Notes: generated by a model not told the origin, from the letters alone. A stretch of 64,000 nucleotides of DNA from CAZPAV01 sp964584755 (GCA_964584755.1 CAZPAV010000003.1:36140-100139), one strand, 5' to 3'. Positions 1 through 8,811 are shown, numbered from the stretch's first letter. A program made the numbers and translations.

Positions 1-1087
1 TGGCCTCCCCGGGGCGGAGCGCTTCGGCGAAGATCTGCCGAAGTCCCCACTCGCCGAGGCTCCCCTCGTCGTGGACCTCCCATCCGGGCGGGGCGGCATC
101 GACGGGATCGAGCGCGAGGGGATCCTCCCGCCGGAGGTAGCGGGCCGGGTGGAGGATCTGCTCGGTGGTGTCCGGCAGATCCTGGTAGGCCTGGTCCACC
201 CGGGCGATCCCGCCGTCGGCCACGAGGCTCTGGACGAAGGTGAGACCCTGGTCGTAGGGGAACAGCAGATCGCGGCGGATCCACTCGGGGGCGGCGTCGA
301 ACCGCGAGGACTCGAGCCCCAGGGCCTCGGTGGCCGCCTGGGCCGCCTCGAGGGGGGAGAGGCTCTCCATGTAGACGAACTGGAAGTACGTGGCGTCCCC
401 CTCGACGAGCGCCGCCATGGCGCTGGCGTCGTCGCCGTTCCCCTCGTCGTTGCGGCGCTGGTACTCGTCGTTGAAGTCGAAGTGCTGATCCGTCAGGGCG
501 TGGACCAGCTCGTGGACGATGGTGATCTTCTGGAGGGGGGTGAAGCCGTCGGGAGCGGCGGGCACGACCATCTCCTTGGCGTCGCCGTCGTAGAAGCCGG
601 CGACCTGCTCGGTGTAGAGGTCGATGAGGAGCCGGTAGAGGTCGGTGCCGGGGGGAAGCATTCCCATGAGGGTGTAGAAACGCGCGTCGGCGGCGAGCCG
701 GTCGGCGTCGAGGTCCTCGGCGACGAGCTTCCCGACCCGATCGGCGAAGGCCTGCCGGTCGAGGATCGTGACCGGGGGTGTCTGGAGGAAGGGCAGCCCT
801 CGTACCCCCTCGGCGACACCCATGAGCGCGGCCACCTCGCCGCGCATCTCCGCCACCACCTTGGGGTCGAGGGAGGGTGAGGCGGTTCCGGGGATGGAGG
901 AGGGCGGGATCGTCGTGGTCGTCGGCTCCGTCGTCGAGGGGACGGAGGACGTCGCAGCGGTGGTGTCCGACGTCACGGTGGTCGTCGTCGCGCCTCCACC
1001 GGAGGTGCACGCGGCGGCGGCGAGGACCAACGCGAGCAGGGTCGCCGCCAGACGACCCGACCGAGGACGGAGGGGGGATCGGTGCAC
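1..1087 (-). CDS. Secreted lipoprotein with zinc-metallopeptidase-like HELVH motif (3' end outside window)
   Basis: Reading on the minus strand from a GTG at 1087 gives an open frame of 362 codons that runs off the left edge. It begins with a basic segment, a hydrophobic stretch and a lipobox-like AAAC (Cys27), followed by a Ser/Thr/Pro-rich linker, so it should be a membrane-anchored extracellular protein. HELVH at residues 192-196 is an HExxH zinc-binding and catalytic motif, followed by ALTDQHF. No ribosome site precedes the GTG, but TAGCCT at 1096-1101 could be a -10 for a leaderless transcript. The exact peptidase family cannot be named; function is inferred from HExxH only. Confidence 0.72.
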   Translation of the reverse strand, partial: MHRSPLRPRSGRLAATLLALVLAAAACTSGGGATTTTVTSDTTAATSSVPSTTEPTTTTIPPSSIPGTASPSLDPKVVAEMRGEVAALMGVAEGVRGLPFLQTPPVTILDRQAFADRVGKLVAEDLDADRLAADARFYTLMGMLPPGTDLYRLLIDLYTEQVAGFYDGDAKEMVVPAAPDGFTPLQKITIVHELVHALTDQHFDFNDEYQRRNDEGNGDDASAMAALVEGDATYFQFVYMESLSPLEAAQAATEALGLESSRFDAAPEWIRRDLLFPYDQGLTFVQSLVADGGIARVDQAYQDLPDTTEQILHPARYLRREDPLALDPVDAAPPGWEVHDEGSLGEWGLRQIFAEALRPGEA

Positions 1088-1194
1088 GGGGGTGCAGGCT
1101 ACCCGGCATCGGGACGGAGAGCGCGCCGGGGATCGCCGCCACGCGCCGGCTCACCCGGTAGCGTGGGGCCGATGCTCCCTCCCGTGAGGACGCG

Positions 1195-2481
1195 TTGACC
1201 GAGACCGCCGACATCCGCGTCTACCGCTACCGGTGGGTGGTGTTGGGCGTCTTCGCCCTCCTCAACGCGCTCGTGCAGCTCAACTGGATCACCTTCGCCC
1301 CGGTCACCGGCGACGCGGCGGAGTTCTACCACGTGTCGGAGTTGCGCATCGGGCTGCTCTCGATGATCTACATGATCGTGTTCATCGTCGTGTCGGTCCC
1401 GGCGTCCTACGTCATCGACACCTACGGGGTGCGCATCGGGGTCGGGGTCGGGGCGACCCTCACCGGGGTGTTCGGCCTGCTGCGAGGCGTCTTCGGGGCC
1501 CGGTACGGACTCGTGCTGATCGCCACCGTCGGGATGGCCATCGGCCAACCGTTCGTCATGAACGCCATCACGAAGATCGGCGCCCGGTGGTTCCCCGTGA
1601 CCGAGCGCGCCACCGCCGCCGCGGTCCCCTCGCTCGCCCAGTTCCTCGGCATCATCGCCGCCATGGCGGCGACGCCGTTCCTCGTCGCCGGCCTGACCAT
1701 GACGGGGATGCTGCGGTTCTACGGCGTGCTGTCGCTCGCGGGGTGGCTGGCGACGGTGCTCCTGCTGCGGGAACGGCCACCGACGCCGCCCGACCACGCC
1801 GCCGGGGAGGAACGCGTCGCCGTCTTCGCGGGGCTCCGTCACATCTTCCGGCAGCGGAACATGCTCGTCCTCCTCGTCCTGTTCTTCGTCGGGTTGGGCA
1901 TGTTCAACGCCATCAGCACCTGGATCGAGCAGATCGTCGCCCCGCGCGGTTTCGATCCCGAGCAGGCCGGCATGGTGGGGGCGGTCATGCTCCTCGGCGG
2001 CATCGCCGGCGCCGCCGTGATCTCGGTGCTCTCGGACCGGACCCGCCGCCGCAAGCCGTTCCTCGTCCTGGCCGTCGCCGGCATGGCGCCCGGTCTCCTG
2101 GGTCTGACGTTCGCCACGAACCTGTCCCTCCTCGTGGCCTCGAGCCTCGTGTTCGGGTTCTTCCTCATGAGCGCCTACCCGGTCGGGCTCCAGTACAGCG
2201 CCGAGGTGAGCTACCCCGCGCCCGAATCGACCTCGCAGGGGATCATCGTCCTCGCCGGGCAGGTGGCCGGGATCCTCTTCATCTTCGGGATGGACGCGCT
2301 ACGGAGCGGGCCGGCCGGTTCGATGCGCCCCTCGATGGTCGTCCTCCTCGTCCTCACCGTCGTGACCGTCGCCCTCGCCTTGCTCCTCGGAGAGTCGCCG
2401 CTCATCCTCGCCGAGCGACACGGGTCGGGATTCGACGGCGGCCGGCGCGGGCCGGGGGGATCGGGCGGCGAGGCGGCCTAG
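1195..2481 (+). CDS. Major facilitator superfamily transporter
   Basis: A 428-residue protein with about twelve hydrophobic segments in two halves separated by a basic cytoplasmic loop near residues 190-225, the usual MFS size and layout. The conserved loop after TM2 (VIDTYGVRIGVGVG) is a variant of the MFS motif A. The TTG start at 1195 is chosen because AGGA at 1187-1190 lies four bases upstream. The substrate cannot be read; the closest general type is the FLVCR/oxalate-formate-like group. It ends four bases inside the convergent acyl-CoA dehydrogenase gene, so the two genes share a tail-to-tail junction with no terminator visible between them. Confidence 0.85.
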   Translation: MTETADIRVYRYRWVVLGVFALLNALVQLNWITFAPVTGDAAEFYHVSELRIGLLSMIYMIVFIVVSVPASYVIDTYGVRIGVGVGATLTGVFGLLRGVFGARYGLVLIATVGMAIGQPFVMNAITKIGARWFPVTERATAAAVPSLAQFLGIIAAMAATPFLVAGLTMTGMLRFYGVLSLAGWLATVLLLRERPPTPPDHAAGEERVAVFAGLRHIFRQRNMLVLLVLFFVGLGMFNAISTWIEQIVAPRGFDPEQAGMVGAVMLLGGIAGAAVISVLSDRTRRRKPFLVLAVAGMAPGLLGLTFATNLSLLVASSLVFGFFLMSAYPVGLQYSAEVSYPAPESTSQGIIVLAGQVAGILFIFGMDALRSGPAGSMRPSMVVLLVLTVVTVALALLLGESPLILAERHGSGFDGGRRGPGGSGGEAA

Positions 2482-3725
2482 TACTCGGTCGCCTCGAAGA
2501 ACCAGCGGGCGATGTCGAGTTGCGGCAGGGCGCGCCCGCCCATCCACAGGCTCATGATCTTCGAGTCGCGCCAGTGTTTCTCGACGTCGCTCTCGCGCGC
2601 GTACCCGTAGGCACCCATGAGATCCATGACCTGGTTGACGACCTGCGTCAACCGGTCGGAGACGAAGAGCTTCGTGACCCTGGTCCGCGCCAGCATCTCG
2701 GCGGTCCAGCGCGGCCCGTAGACGTCGGGCCGGTCGAGCATGCGCGCCTTGAGGTAGGTCTCGGCCCGACTCACCTCGATGGCGGTGACGATGTCGGCGA
2801 GCGTCGCCGCGGTGATGGAGTGCTCCTTGAGCGGCTTCCCGGCCACCACCCGGGTGTCGCACCACGTCTTGACGAGCTCGTAGAGGTTCCGCATCACCCC
2901 GATGCACTGCGCGGCGGTCCCCACGTTCCCCGAGGTCACCATGGCGCGCGCCCACCGGGCGTCCTCCCCGGGGCCGTGCGCCCGGTACTCGAGCGGCACC
3001 CGGACCTCGTCGAACCAGACGTCCCCGTTCGCGTCGCCGTTCATCCCGGCCTTCCGATAGGGGCGGCCCTGGGTCACCCCCGGGGTGTCCGCAGGTACGT
3101 AGATGATGGCCACCCCTTCCTCCCCGGCGCTCGGATCCGTGGTGCAGATGACGCAGAACAGGTCGGCGACGCCGCCGGAGTTCGTGGGCCAGAGCTTGTG
3201 CCCCTTGACGACCCACTCGTCGCCGTCGCGGCGGGCCCGGGTCCGGATGAAGCGGCCGTGGGTGCCGTCGACGTTCTCGATGTCGGAGCCCGAGTGCGGT
3301 TCGGTCAACGCCACGGATCCCACGTACCACCGCTCCTTGTCGAGGAATCGTGGCGTGAACAGGTCCATGAGGTAGGCGTTCTCGTGGGGGGGAAAGATGG
3401 GGCTCATCGCCCAGACGGAGCAGCTCGCCGCCGTCGCCAGGCCGGAGTCGGCCCTCGAGATCTCCTCGAGGAGTAGACAGGAGGTGATGCCGTCGATGCC
3501 GAGCCCGCCGTACTCCGCCGGCCAGCACGCCTGCTGGTAGCCGAGATCGACGCAGAGGGCGTGGAGCAGCGGTGCCACGATCTCGTGACGCTCCCAGTCC
3601 TCGTCGATCTGCTGACGGACCGGGATCACCTTCTCGTCGGCCCAGGTGCGCACCGCGGCGACGAGGTCCCACGCCTCCTCGGGGACCCACTCCCGGGGGA
3701 TGGAGAAACTGTCGACGTCGGCCAT
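2478..3725 (-). CDS. Acyl-CoA dehydrogenase family flavoprotein
   Basis: 415 residues, normal for the family, covering the N-terminal helical domain, the central beta domain (SVALTEPHSGSDIENVDG, the FAD/substrate segment) and the C-terminal helical bundle (MDLMGAYGYARES). These enzymes oxidise acyl-CoA thioesters at C2-C3 using FAD and pass electrons to ETF. The start ATG at 3725 was selected because the frame remains open far upstream into the next gene but similarity-like sequence begins at MADVDSFSIP; GGTGGGG lies just upstream. It may be cotranscribed after the amine oxidase gene, 58 bases upstream. Substrate chain length or branching is not deducible. Confidence 0.9.
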   Translation of the reverse strand: MADVDSFSIPREWVPEEAWDLVAAVRTWADEKVIPVRQQIDEDWERHEIVAPLLHALCVDLGYQQACWPAEYGGLGIDGITSCLLLEEISRADSGLATAASCSVWAMSPIFPPHENAYLMDLFTPRFLDKERWYVGSVALTEPHSGSDIENVDGTHGRFIRTRARRDGDEWVVKGHKLWPTNSGGVADLFCVICTTDPSAGEEGVAIIYVPADTPGVTQGRPYRKAGMNGDANGDVWFDEVRVPLEYRAHGPGEDARWARAMVTSGNVGTAAQCIGVMRNLYELVKTWCDTRVVAGKPLKEHSITAATLADIVTAIEVSRAETYLKARMLDRPDVYGPRWTAEMLARTRVTKLFVSDRLTQVVNQVMDLMGAYGYARESDVEKHWRDSKIMSLWMGGRALPQLDIARWFFEATEY

Positions 3726-3783
3726 GCCCCACCGAGCGTACTCCGGGCGGCGCCGGCGCGCCGGTCGCCGTCCGTCCCGGCGG

Positions 3784-5304
3784 TCAGGCCAGGGCGCGGA
3801 GGACCTCCCGGGCGGCCCGTTCGCCGGTGGCGACGGCTCCCTCCATGTACCCCTGGAACTCGATGGAGGTGTGCTCGCCGCAGAAGTGGGCGTTCCCCTC
3901 CGCCCTTCCCTCGACGGTGGCGAAGGTGGTGATCTGACCCAGCTCGTAGCGTGAGTAGGAGCCGAGGCTCCAGGGATGGGCCGCCCAGCGGTCCCACCAG
4001 GCCCGACCGGTGGCGGCGCCGGCCACCCCCGGGAACACCTCGTCCAGCTCGGAGAGGAACCCGTCCACGACCGCGGCGGGAGGTGGCCCGGAGGTCGGGG
4101 CGGACGGCGCCTCCCACGCCGGGGCGTCGCGCAGGTCGACGACGATGCCGCCGGGTCCGGCCACGGCGGAGGTCTCGTCCCAGCACTCCTGGAATCCCTC
4201 GGGGTCGGTGACGACCGAGCCCCCGAGACCGGCGGCGATCCAGGGGCGCCGGGTGAGCTCGACGTGGAGCTTGCCGTGGTCGGCCATGCCGAGCGACGCG
4301 ATGGCCCGCAGCTTCGTCGGAGACCACCCGGTCGCGCCCAGGTCGACCCGCCGCAGCGTGGTGAACGGGATCGCGAAGACGGCGTGGTCCGCGACGACGT
4401 CGAACACCGCCGTGTCCCGCCGGAAGGTGCAGGTGACCGCATCGTCGGGCCGGGTGGCGACGGCGACGAGCTCGGCTCCGGTCTCGATGGTGCCGGCGGG
4501 GAGGCGCCGGGCCAGCTCGGTGACGAGTTGGTCGTTCCCGCCGGCGACGTGATACCGCTCGTCGGTGCCGGCCAGGGGCTGGAGCGTCCCTGGCGCGTTC
4601 CAGGCGAGCAGGTACACGAGGTTGAGGGCCGGCTGCTCCTCCGGTTCGCCGCCGTACTCGGCGATGGTCGTCGTCAGCAGGAGCCTCCCCAAGCGACTCC
4701 CCACGCCGCCGGGGACGTTCTCCTCGATCCACTCGGGGACGGAGCGATGGTCGAGGGCGACGCCCCCCGGCGTGTGGGAGTCGAAGCGTTGCGGCCACGG
4801 CGCCTCCCGGAGGGCGGCGGCGAACCGGGGGTGGACGGCGGCCCAGTCGCGGTTCGCCTCGGCGACCGGGTAGCGCCTCCCGTCGACCCAGAAGACGTCG
4901 TCGCCACCGGCGACGCTCCCCCCGGAGACCACCTCGAGGACGAGGCCGAGCTCTTCGGCGAGGCGCCTGATCGCCCGGTGCTCCGACGAGATGAACTCGC
5001 CGCCTCGTTCGACGGCACGGCCGTCGGCGAAGTACCCCCGCAGCGTCCGGATGCGACCGCCGACCCGGTCCGAGGCCTCGTACAACGTGACACCGACCCC
5101 GTGGGCGCCGAGGACCGTGGCGCAGCGCAACCCGGCGATACCGGCGCCGACGATCACGACCCGGGCCCGGCGCGTCACGGGCGCCACGACCCGGGTGCAT
5201 GCGGCCAGCGCACCGGCACCCCCGGCGAGCCCCGCCAGCTTCAGGAAGCGGCGCCGGGTGATCCCGGACCGGGGTCCCGGCCGGCGCACGCCCGCTCTCG
5301 CCAC
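3784..5304 (-). CDS. Tat-exported FAD-dependent amine oxidase (flavin monoamine oxidase family)
   Basis: 506 residues. A twin-arginine signal (ITRRRFLKLAG, residues 15-25) leads to LAAC with Cys36, so it is probably exported folded and perhaps lipidated. The dinucleotide-binding GAGIAG (53-58), the following YEASDRVGGR and the C-terminal HFCGEHTSIEFQGYMEGA are hallmarks of the flavin-containing amine oxidase family, which oxidises primary or secondary amines to aldehyde/imine, ammonia and peroxide. The GTG start at 5304 follows GGGGGAGG at the correct spacing; an ATG further upstream would add an unlikely Gly/Arg-rich extension. The substrate is unknown. Confidence 0.88.
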   Translation of the reverse strand: MARAGVRRPGPRSGITRRRFLKLAGLAGGAGALAACTRVVAPVTRRARVVIVGAGIAGLRCATVLGAHGVGVTLYEASDRVGGRIRTLRGYFADGRAVERGGEFISSEHRAIRRLAEELGLVLEVVSGGSVAGGDDVFWVDGRRYPVAEANRDWAAVHPRFAAALREAPWPQRFDSHTPGGVALDHRSVPEWIEENVPGGVGSRLGRLLLTTTIAEYGGEPEEQPALNLVYLLAWNAPGTLQPLAGTDERYHVAGGNDQLVTELARRLPAGTIETGAELVAVATRPDDAVTCTFRRDTAVFDVVADHAVFAIPFTTLRRVDLGATGWSPTKLRAIASLGMADHGKLHVELTRRPWIAAGLGGSVVTDPEGFQECWDETSAVAGPGGIVVDLRDAPAWEAPSAPTSGPPPAAVVDGFLSELDEVFPGVAGAATGRAWWDRWAAHPWSLGSYSRYELGQITTFATVEGRAEGNAHFCGEHTSIEFQGYMEGAVATGERAAREVLRALA

Positions 5305-5813
5305 GGCACCTCCCCCGGCTCGTTCGCCTCGAGAGCCTACGCGTCGCGCCGGCATCGGTCGCCGGTAGCCGCTGCCGGGCAGTCACGGTCACGTCCATGG
5401 ACGTGGTGTGTGAGTGATGCCGCGTCGGCCTCGCAGTCGTGGTTCTCGCCGGTGGCTTCGAGAGCTGCCACCTCCTCGGGTTCGGGTTCGAGTTCGGGAG
5501 TCTCGAGAGCCCGGATGATCGTGACGCGGGTCCGGTGAGATCCCGACGCCGTCGGTGCGGCGCCGGATCTCCTCGTTCGGGCGTTCTCGAAGGCCGCGCG
5601 ACAGATCTGCGTCCGTTTCCGCCAGCGGGCGGCTGCAGCCGCCCCGGGGCGTCCATCCCCTCCGTGATCACCACGTTCCTCCTCACGGTCGACGACACGG
5701 CGGTTCGTGAGGCCGAGCCGGTGATCATCCCTCCGGGAGGACTCCCAGCCCCTCCTCCGCCACCACCGGGGAGGCAACTCCAGGACGCAGGCGGGCGGCG
5801 GGGGCGCGTGGCG
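5305..5813. other. Stretch without a convincing gene; palindrome and one doubtful ORF
   Basis: About 500 bases between the amine oxidase start and the small zinc-motif gene. A minus-strand frame at 5337-5777 is open, and its last third (acidic run followed by several His/Cys) is protein-like, but it has no ribosome site, its third-position GC is lower than in neighbouring genes, and its upstream half is low-complexity. It may be a decayed gene. The region contains the 16-bp palindrome listed separately and probably the amine oxidase promoter. Confidence 0.4.
5390..5405. promoter_or_regulatory. 16-bp perfect palindrome, possible operator
   Basis: CACGTCCATGGACGTG is a perfect inverted repeat located 86-101 bases upstream of the amine oxidase start. 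Its size fits a homodimeric regulator site. No neighbouring regulator can be assigned to it, and no second copy was noticed in the window. Confidence 0.3.
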
Positions 5814-6008
5814 TCAACCGGACAGGGTTCTGCCCCTGGTCCGCGGGGAGCGAAGCGGTCGGTGAAGGAAGCAGGTGTCGTGGCGGTTGTAGACGGTGAG
5901 CTTCGTCTCACATCCGGGACGGGCGCACACGCGGCCCGGCGGCATCCGCCGGGGAGCCCGTCCCCCGCGATCGGGTCGTCGGCCGGTGAGGATCAAATCT
6001 CGCGACAT
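5814..6008 (-). CDS. Small Cys/His-motif protein (64 aa), putative zinc-binding
   Basis: 64 residues beginning with a basic segment and carrying CARPGCETKLTVYN followed by CFLH. The spacing C-x4-C ... YN-x4-C-x2-H is a recurrent actinobacterial mini zinc-finger-like motif. AGGAGG lies seven bases upstream of the ATG, which supports real translation. It sits downstream of a metal-type MerR operator/promoter (6280-6311) and of the first assembly gap, so it may belong to the metal-responsive unit. Family role is unknown; zinc binding is inferred from the residues. Confidence 0.65.
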   Translation of the reverse strand: MSRDLILTGRRPDRGGRAPRRMPPGRVCARPGCETKLTVYNRHDTCFLHRPLRSPRTRGRTLSG

Positions 6009-6048
6009 GCTCGGTCCTCCTTGCTGCTCGGATGCCGAGGAAGGGGGT

Positions 6049-6082
6049 GCGGGGTCGGTGGTGGGGGGGCCACCGACCCCGC
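6049..6082 (-). terminator. Strong hairpin in the leader between gap gene and 64-aa gene
   Basis: GCGGGGTCGGTGG at 6049-6061 pairs perfectly with CCACCGACCCCGC at 6070-6082 around an 8-base loop. There is no T-run on either side. On the minus strand it lies after the region that is masked by Ns and before the ribosome site of the 64-aa gene, so it could end or attenuate transcription of the gene in the gap. Confidence 0.5.
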
Positions 6083-6148
6083 TTGCCGGTGGGGAGTGCC
6101 GGCAGGGCTCCAATCCTCGAGAGACGTCAGTGGTGTGCGGGGTGGTCC

Positions 6149-6248
6149 NNNNNNNNNNNNNNNNNNNNNNNNNNNNNNNNNNNNNNNNNNNNNNNNNNNN
6201 NNNNNNNNNNNNNNNNNNNNNNNNNNNNNNNNNNNNNNNNNNNNNNNN
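6149..6248. other. Assembly gap (100 N), probably hiding a metal-induced gene start
   Basis: Exactly 100 Ns, the conventional placeholder for a gap of unknown length. On the minus strand the last readable bases before the gap are GAGAGGAGG, a ribosome-binding sequence about 32 bases downstream of the -10 of a MerR-type promoter, so a start codon should lie inside the gap. On the other side one frame ends with the residues DHPAHH and a stop at 6127. Confidence 0.85.
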
Positions 6249-6279
6249 CCTCCTCTCGGTGTCGACCCCTCTCCCCCAC

Positions 6280-6311
6280 ACCGTATTCCTTCCACTCGAC
6301 TGGAATGTCAA
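6280..6311 (-). promoter_or_regulatory. MerR-type operator/promoter copy 3 (toward the gap gene)
   Basis: Read on the minus strand: -35 TTGACA (6311-6306), 20-base spacer, -10 TACGGT (6285-6280). The spacer contains TTCCAGTCGAGTGGAA (6290-6305 region), a near-perfect dyad with one mismatch. An elongated 19-20 bp spacer with an internal dyad is the signature of promoters activated by MerR-family regulators through DNA untwisting. The same element occurs at 8780-8811 and 11885-11916. Confidence 0.85.
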
Positions 6312-6350
6312 GGAGGAATCGCGGCGGCAACCGCGGCGGTGCCGCGCGGG

Positions 6351-8675
6351 CTACGAAGCCGGTTCGCCGACCGGTCGGGGAAGGCGGAGCCGCTTGAGGA
6401 GCACGGCGTTGGTCGCCACGATGAAGCTCGACCCGGACATGGCCAGGGCCGCCCATTCGGGACGGAGCACCAGGCCGAGGGAGGGAGCGAAGACCCCGGC
6501 GGCGATCGGAAGGGCGAGGGCGTTGTAGCCGACCGCCCATCCCAGGTTCTGGCGCATCTTGCGCACGGTTCCCCGACCGATCCGGATCGCGGTCGGCACG
6601 TCGAGGGGATCGGAGCGCATGAGGACGACGTCGGCGGTCTCGATGGCGACGTCGGTTCCGGCGCCGATGGCGATTCCCAGGTCGGCCAGCGCCAACGCCG
6701 GGGCATCGTTCACGCCGTCCCCGACCATCGCCACCTTCCGGCCGGCCGCTTGGAGCTCGGCCACCTTGCGGGCCTTCTCCTCGGGGAGGACCTCGGCGAT
6801 GACGGTGTCGATCCCCAGGCGGGTCGCGATTCGGTCGGCCGTGGCCTGGTTGTCACCGGTGAGCATCACCACTTCGATGCCGAGCTCGTGGAGCTCCCGG
6901 ATCGCCTGGCCGGAGGTCTCCCGGACGGCATCCGCGATCCCGATGACGGCGCTCGCTCGACCGTCGATGGCGGCGATGATGGCGGTCTGCCCACCTGCGG
7001 CCAACTCCTGCCTGCGGGAAGCGAGCTCCCCGAGGTGAACGTCTTCCCGCTTCATCAGGCGCTCGTTGCCGACCACCACCCGGTGACCTTCCACGATGGC
7101 GATCGCCCCGTGACCGGGCACGTTCTCGAAGTCACTCGCCGACGCCCGCCGCACTCCTCGGGCTTCGGCGTAGCGGACCACGGCCTCGGCCAGGGGATGT
7201 TCGGATTCCCGCTCGACGGCGGCGACGAGCTCGAGGATGGCAGCGGCGTCGCCATCGGTGAAGACGTCGGTGACCTCCGGTTCCCCCTTCGTCAAGGTCC
7301 CCGTCTTGTCCATGACCACGGTGTCGATCGTCGCGGAGGCCTCGAGCGCCGATGCGTTCTTGAACAGGACGCCGCGACGGGCCCCGAGGCCGGTACCGAC
7401 CATGATCGCGGTCGGGGTGGCCAGGCCGAGGGCGTCGGGGCAGGTGATGACCACGACGGTGATGGCGAACAGCAGCGCGGTCGAGAACGCCGCGCCGGCG
7501 AGCGACCATCCCAGCAACGTCATGCCGCCGCCGACCAGGGCGACCAGCACCAGCCAGAACGCGGCCCGGTCGGCGAGACGCTGGCCGGGGGCCTTGGAGT
7601 TCTGTGCCTCCTGAACCAGCTTGACGATCTGGGCGAGCGCGGTGTCGGCGCCCACCTTGGTGGCCCGGATCCGGAGCGTGCCGTTCTTGTTGATCGTCGC
7701 GCCGATCACGGCGTCCCTCGGCCCCTTGTGAACCGGCAGGCTCTCGCCGGTCACCATCGACTCGTCCACGTCGGATTGACCTTCCTCCACGACACCGTCG
7801 ACGGGGATGCGCGCTCCGGGACGAACGAGCAGCAGGTCGCCGACTCGTACCTCGGCGGTGGGGATCTCGGTCTCGGTGCCGTCTCGGATGATCACCGCCA
7901 TCGGTGGTGCCAGGTTCATCAGCGTGCGGATGGCGTCGTTGGCACCTCCTCGGGCCCGCATCTCGAACCAGTGTCCCAGCAGCACGAAGACCGCCAGCAT
8001 CACGGCCGCCTCGTAGAAGACGTCACCGCCGCCGGTGAGGGTGACGACCAGCGAGTACACCCAGCCCGCTCCGATCCCGACCGCCACCAGCACCATCATG
8101 TCGAGGGTGCGGCGCCGGAGGGCGGCCACCGCGCCTTCGAAGAAGATCCACGACGACCAGCCGACGACCGGAAGGCTGAGGATCAGCGAGAAGACGTCGT
8201 CGCGCAGCCCGAACGGTGCCTCCAGGGTGAACCCGAGCACGTCCCGTCCCAGCCGGGAGTAGAGGAGCACCGGGATGGCGAAGATGAGCGCCACGAGGAA
8301 CCGGTTGCGCATGTCGGTCACCATGGCGTCCATCGACATCTTGGCGTGGCTGCCGTGACCCATCGCCGCGTGGGGGGACCGTCGTTCTCCCTCCTCCGGT
8401 TCCGGGTGACCCACCTCGCAGACGTGTTCCGGGAGTACCTGGCCCGAGCAGTGGTAGCCACACTCGATCACTCGTTCGCGCAGCTCGGCGGGGTCGGTCC
8501 TCTCGGGGTCGAACGTCACCGTGGCCGACTGGCCGACCGGGTTGGCCTCGACCGCCAGCACGCCGGGAAGGCGCTCGAAGTAGGAGACGACCTTGTGCTG
8601 CTCGGAGGCGAACTGCATGCCGCTCACGTCGAGGATCACGGTCTCGCGCCGGACGTTGGTGTCTGTCGATGCCAT
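6351..8675 (-). CDS. P1B-type heavy-metal translocating ATPase with CPD motif
   Basis: 774 residues: an HMA-like N-terminal domain (about 10-75), a Cys/His/Met-rich linker (Cys72, Cys76, Cys86, then HAAMGHGSHAKMSMDAM), eight expected membrane segments, the actuator TGES (309-312), TCPDALGLATP (411-421), DKTGT with phosphorylated Asp456, and GDGVNDAP. It exports metal cations at the expense of ATP. The HMA loop reads GMQFASE, so the usual CxxC is absent, and the transmembrane motif is CPD instead of CPC or CPH; the late MSGSS...VATNA segment resembles CopB-like pumps. GAGGAG precedes overlapping GTG/ATG starts; ATG 8675 is chosen. Its own MerR operator lies at 8780-8811. Metal identity is open. 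Confidence 0.92.
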   Translation of the reverse strand: MASTDTNVRRETVILDVSGMQFASEQHKVVSYFERLPGVLAVEANPVGQSATVTFDPERTDPAELRERVIECGYHCSGQVLPEHVCEVGHPEPEEGERRSPHAAMGHGSHAKMSMDAMVTDMRNRFLVALIFAIPVLLYSRLGRDVLGFTLEAPFGLRDDVFSLILSLPVVGWSSWIFFEGAVAALRRRTLDMMVLVAVGIGAGWVYSLVVTLTGGGDVFYEAAVMLAVFVLLGHWFEMRARGGANDAIRTLMNLAPPMAVIIRDGTETEIPTAEVRVGDLLLVRPGARIPVDGVVEEGQSDVDESMVTGESLPVHKGPRDAVIGATINKNGTLRIRATKVGADTALAQIVKLVQEAQNSKAPGQRLADRAAFWLVLVALVGGGMTLLGWSLAGAAFSTALLFAITVVVITCPDALGLATPTAIMVGTGLGARRGVLFKNASALEASATIDTVVMDKTGTLTKGEPEVTDVFTDGDAAAILELVAAVERESEHPLAEAVVRYAEARGVRRASASDFENVPGHGAIAIVEGHRVVVGNERLMKREDVHLGELASRRQELAAGGQTAIIAAIDGRASAVIGIADAVRETSGQAIRELHELGIEVVMLTGDNQATADRIATRLGIDTVIAEVLPEEKARKVAELQAAGRKVAMVGDGVNDAPALALADLGIAIGAGTDVAIETADVVLMRSDPLDVPTAIRIGRGTVRKMRQNLGWAVGYNALALPIAAGVFAPSLGLVLRPEWAALAMSGSSFIVATNAVLLKRLRLPRPVGEPAS

Positions 8676-8779
8676 CACACGAACTCCTCGTCTCCGGGTA
8701 CCGATGGCCGGTCCGTCTCCAGGCCGACCGGGGAACCGGGATGGTGCCGCATGCTCGGCCGAGAGGGCGGTCGCGCAGC

Positions 8780-8811
8780 ACCCTATACCTTCTAGTCGGC
8801 TGGAATGTCAA
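8780..8811 (-). promoter_or_regulatory. MerR-type operator/promoter copy 1 (P-type ATPase)
   Basis: On the minus strand: -35 TTGACA (8811-8806), 20-base spacer, -10 TAGGGT (8785-8780). The spacer holds TTCCAGCCGACTAGAA, the same dyad as the other copies with two substitutions. It lies about 105 bases upstream of the ATPase start, leaving a leader of roughly 100 bases. Confidence 0.85.

Noticed and set aside
71..880. Plus-strand frame opposite the first lipoprotein gene
   Set aside because: Low-complexity Gly/Val/Glu sequence antisense to a frame with signal peptide, lipobox and HELVH.
5439..8795. An open plus-strand frame of more than 1100 codons
   Set aside because: It runs through the N-gap and lies antisense to the P-type ATPase and the 64-aa gene. 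Its composition (runs of Gly, Arg, Asp, His) is that of a GC-rich shadow frame.
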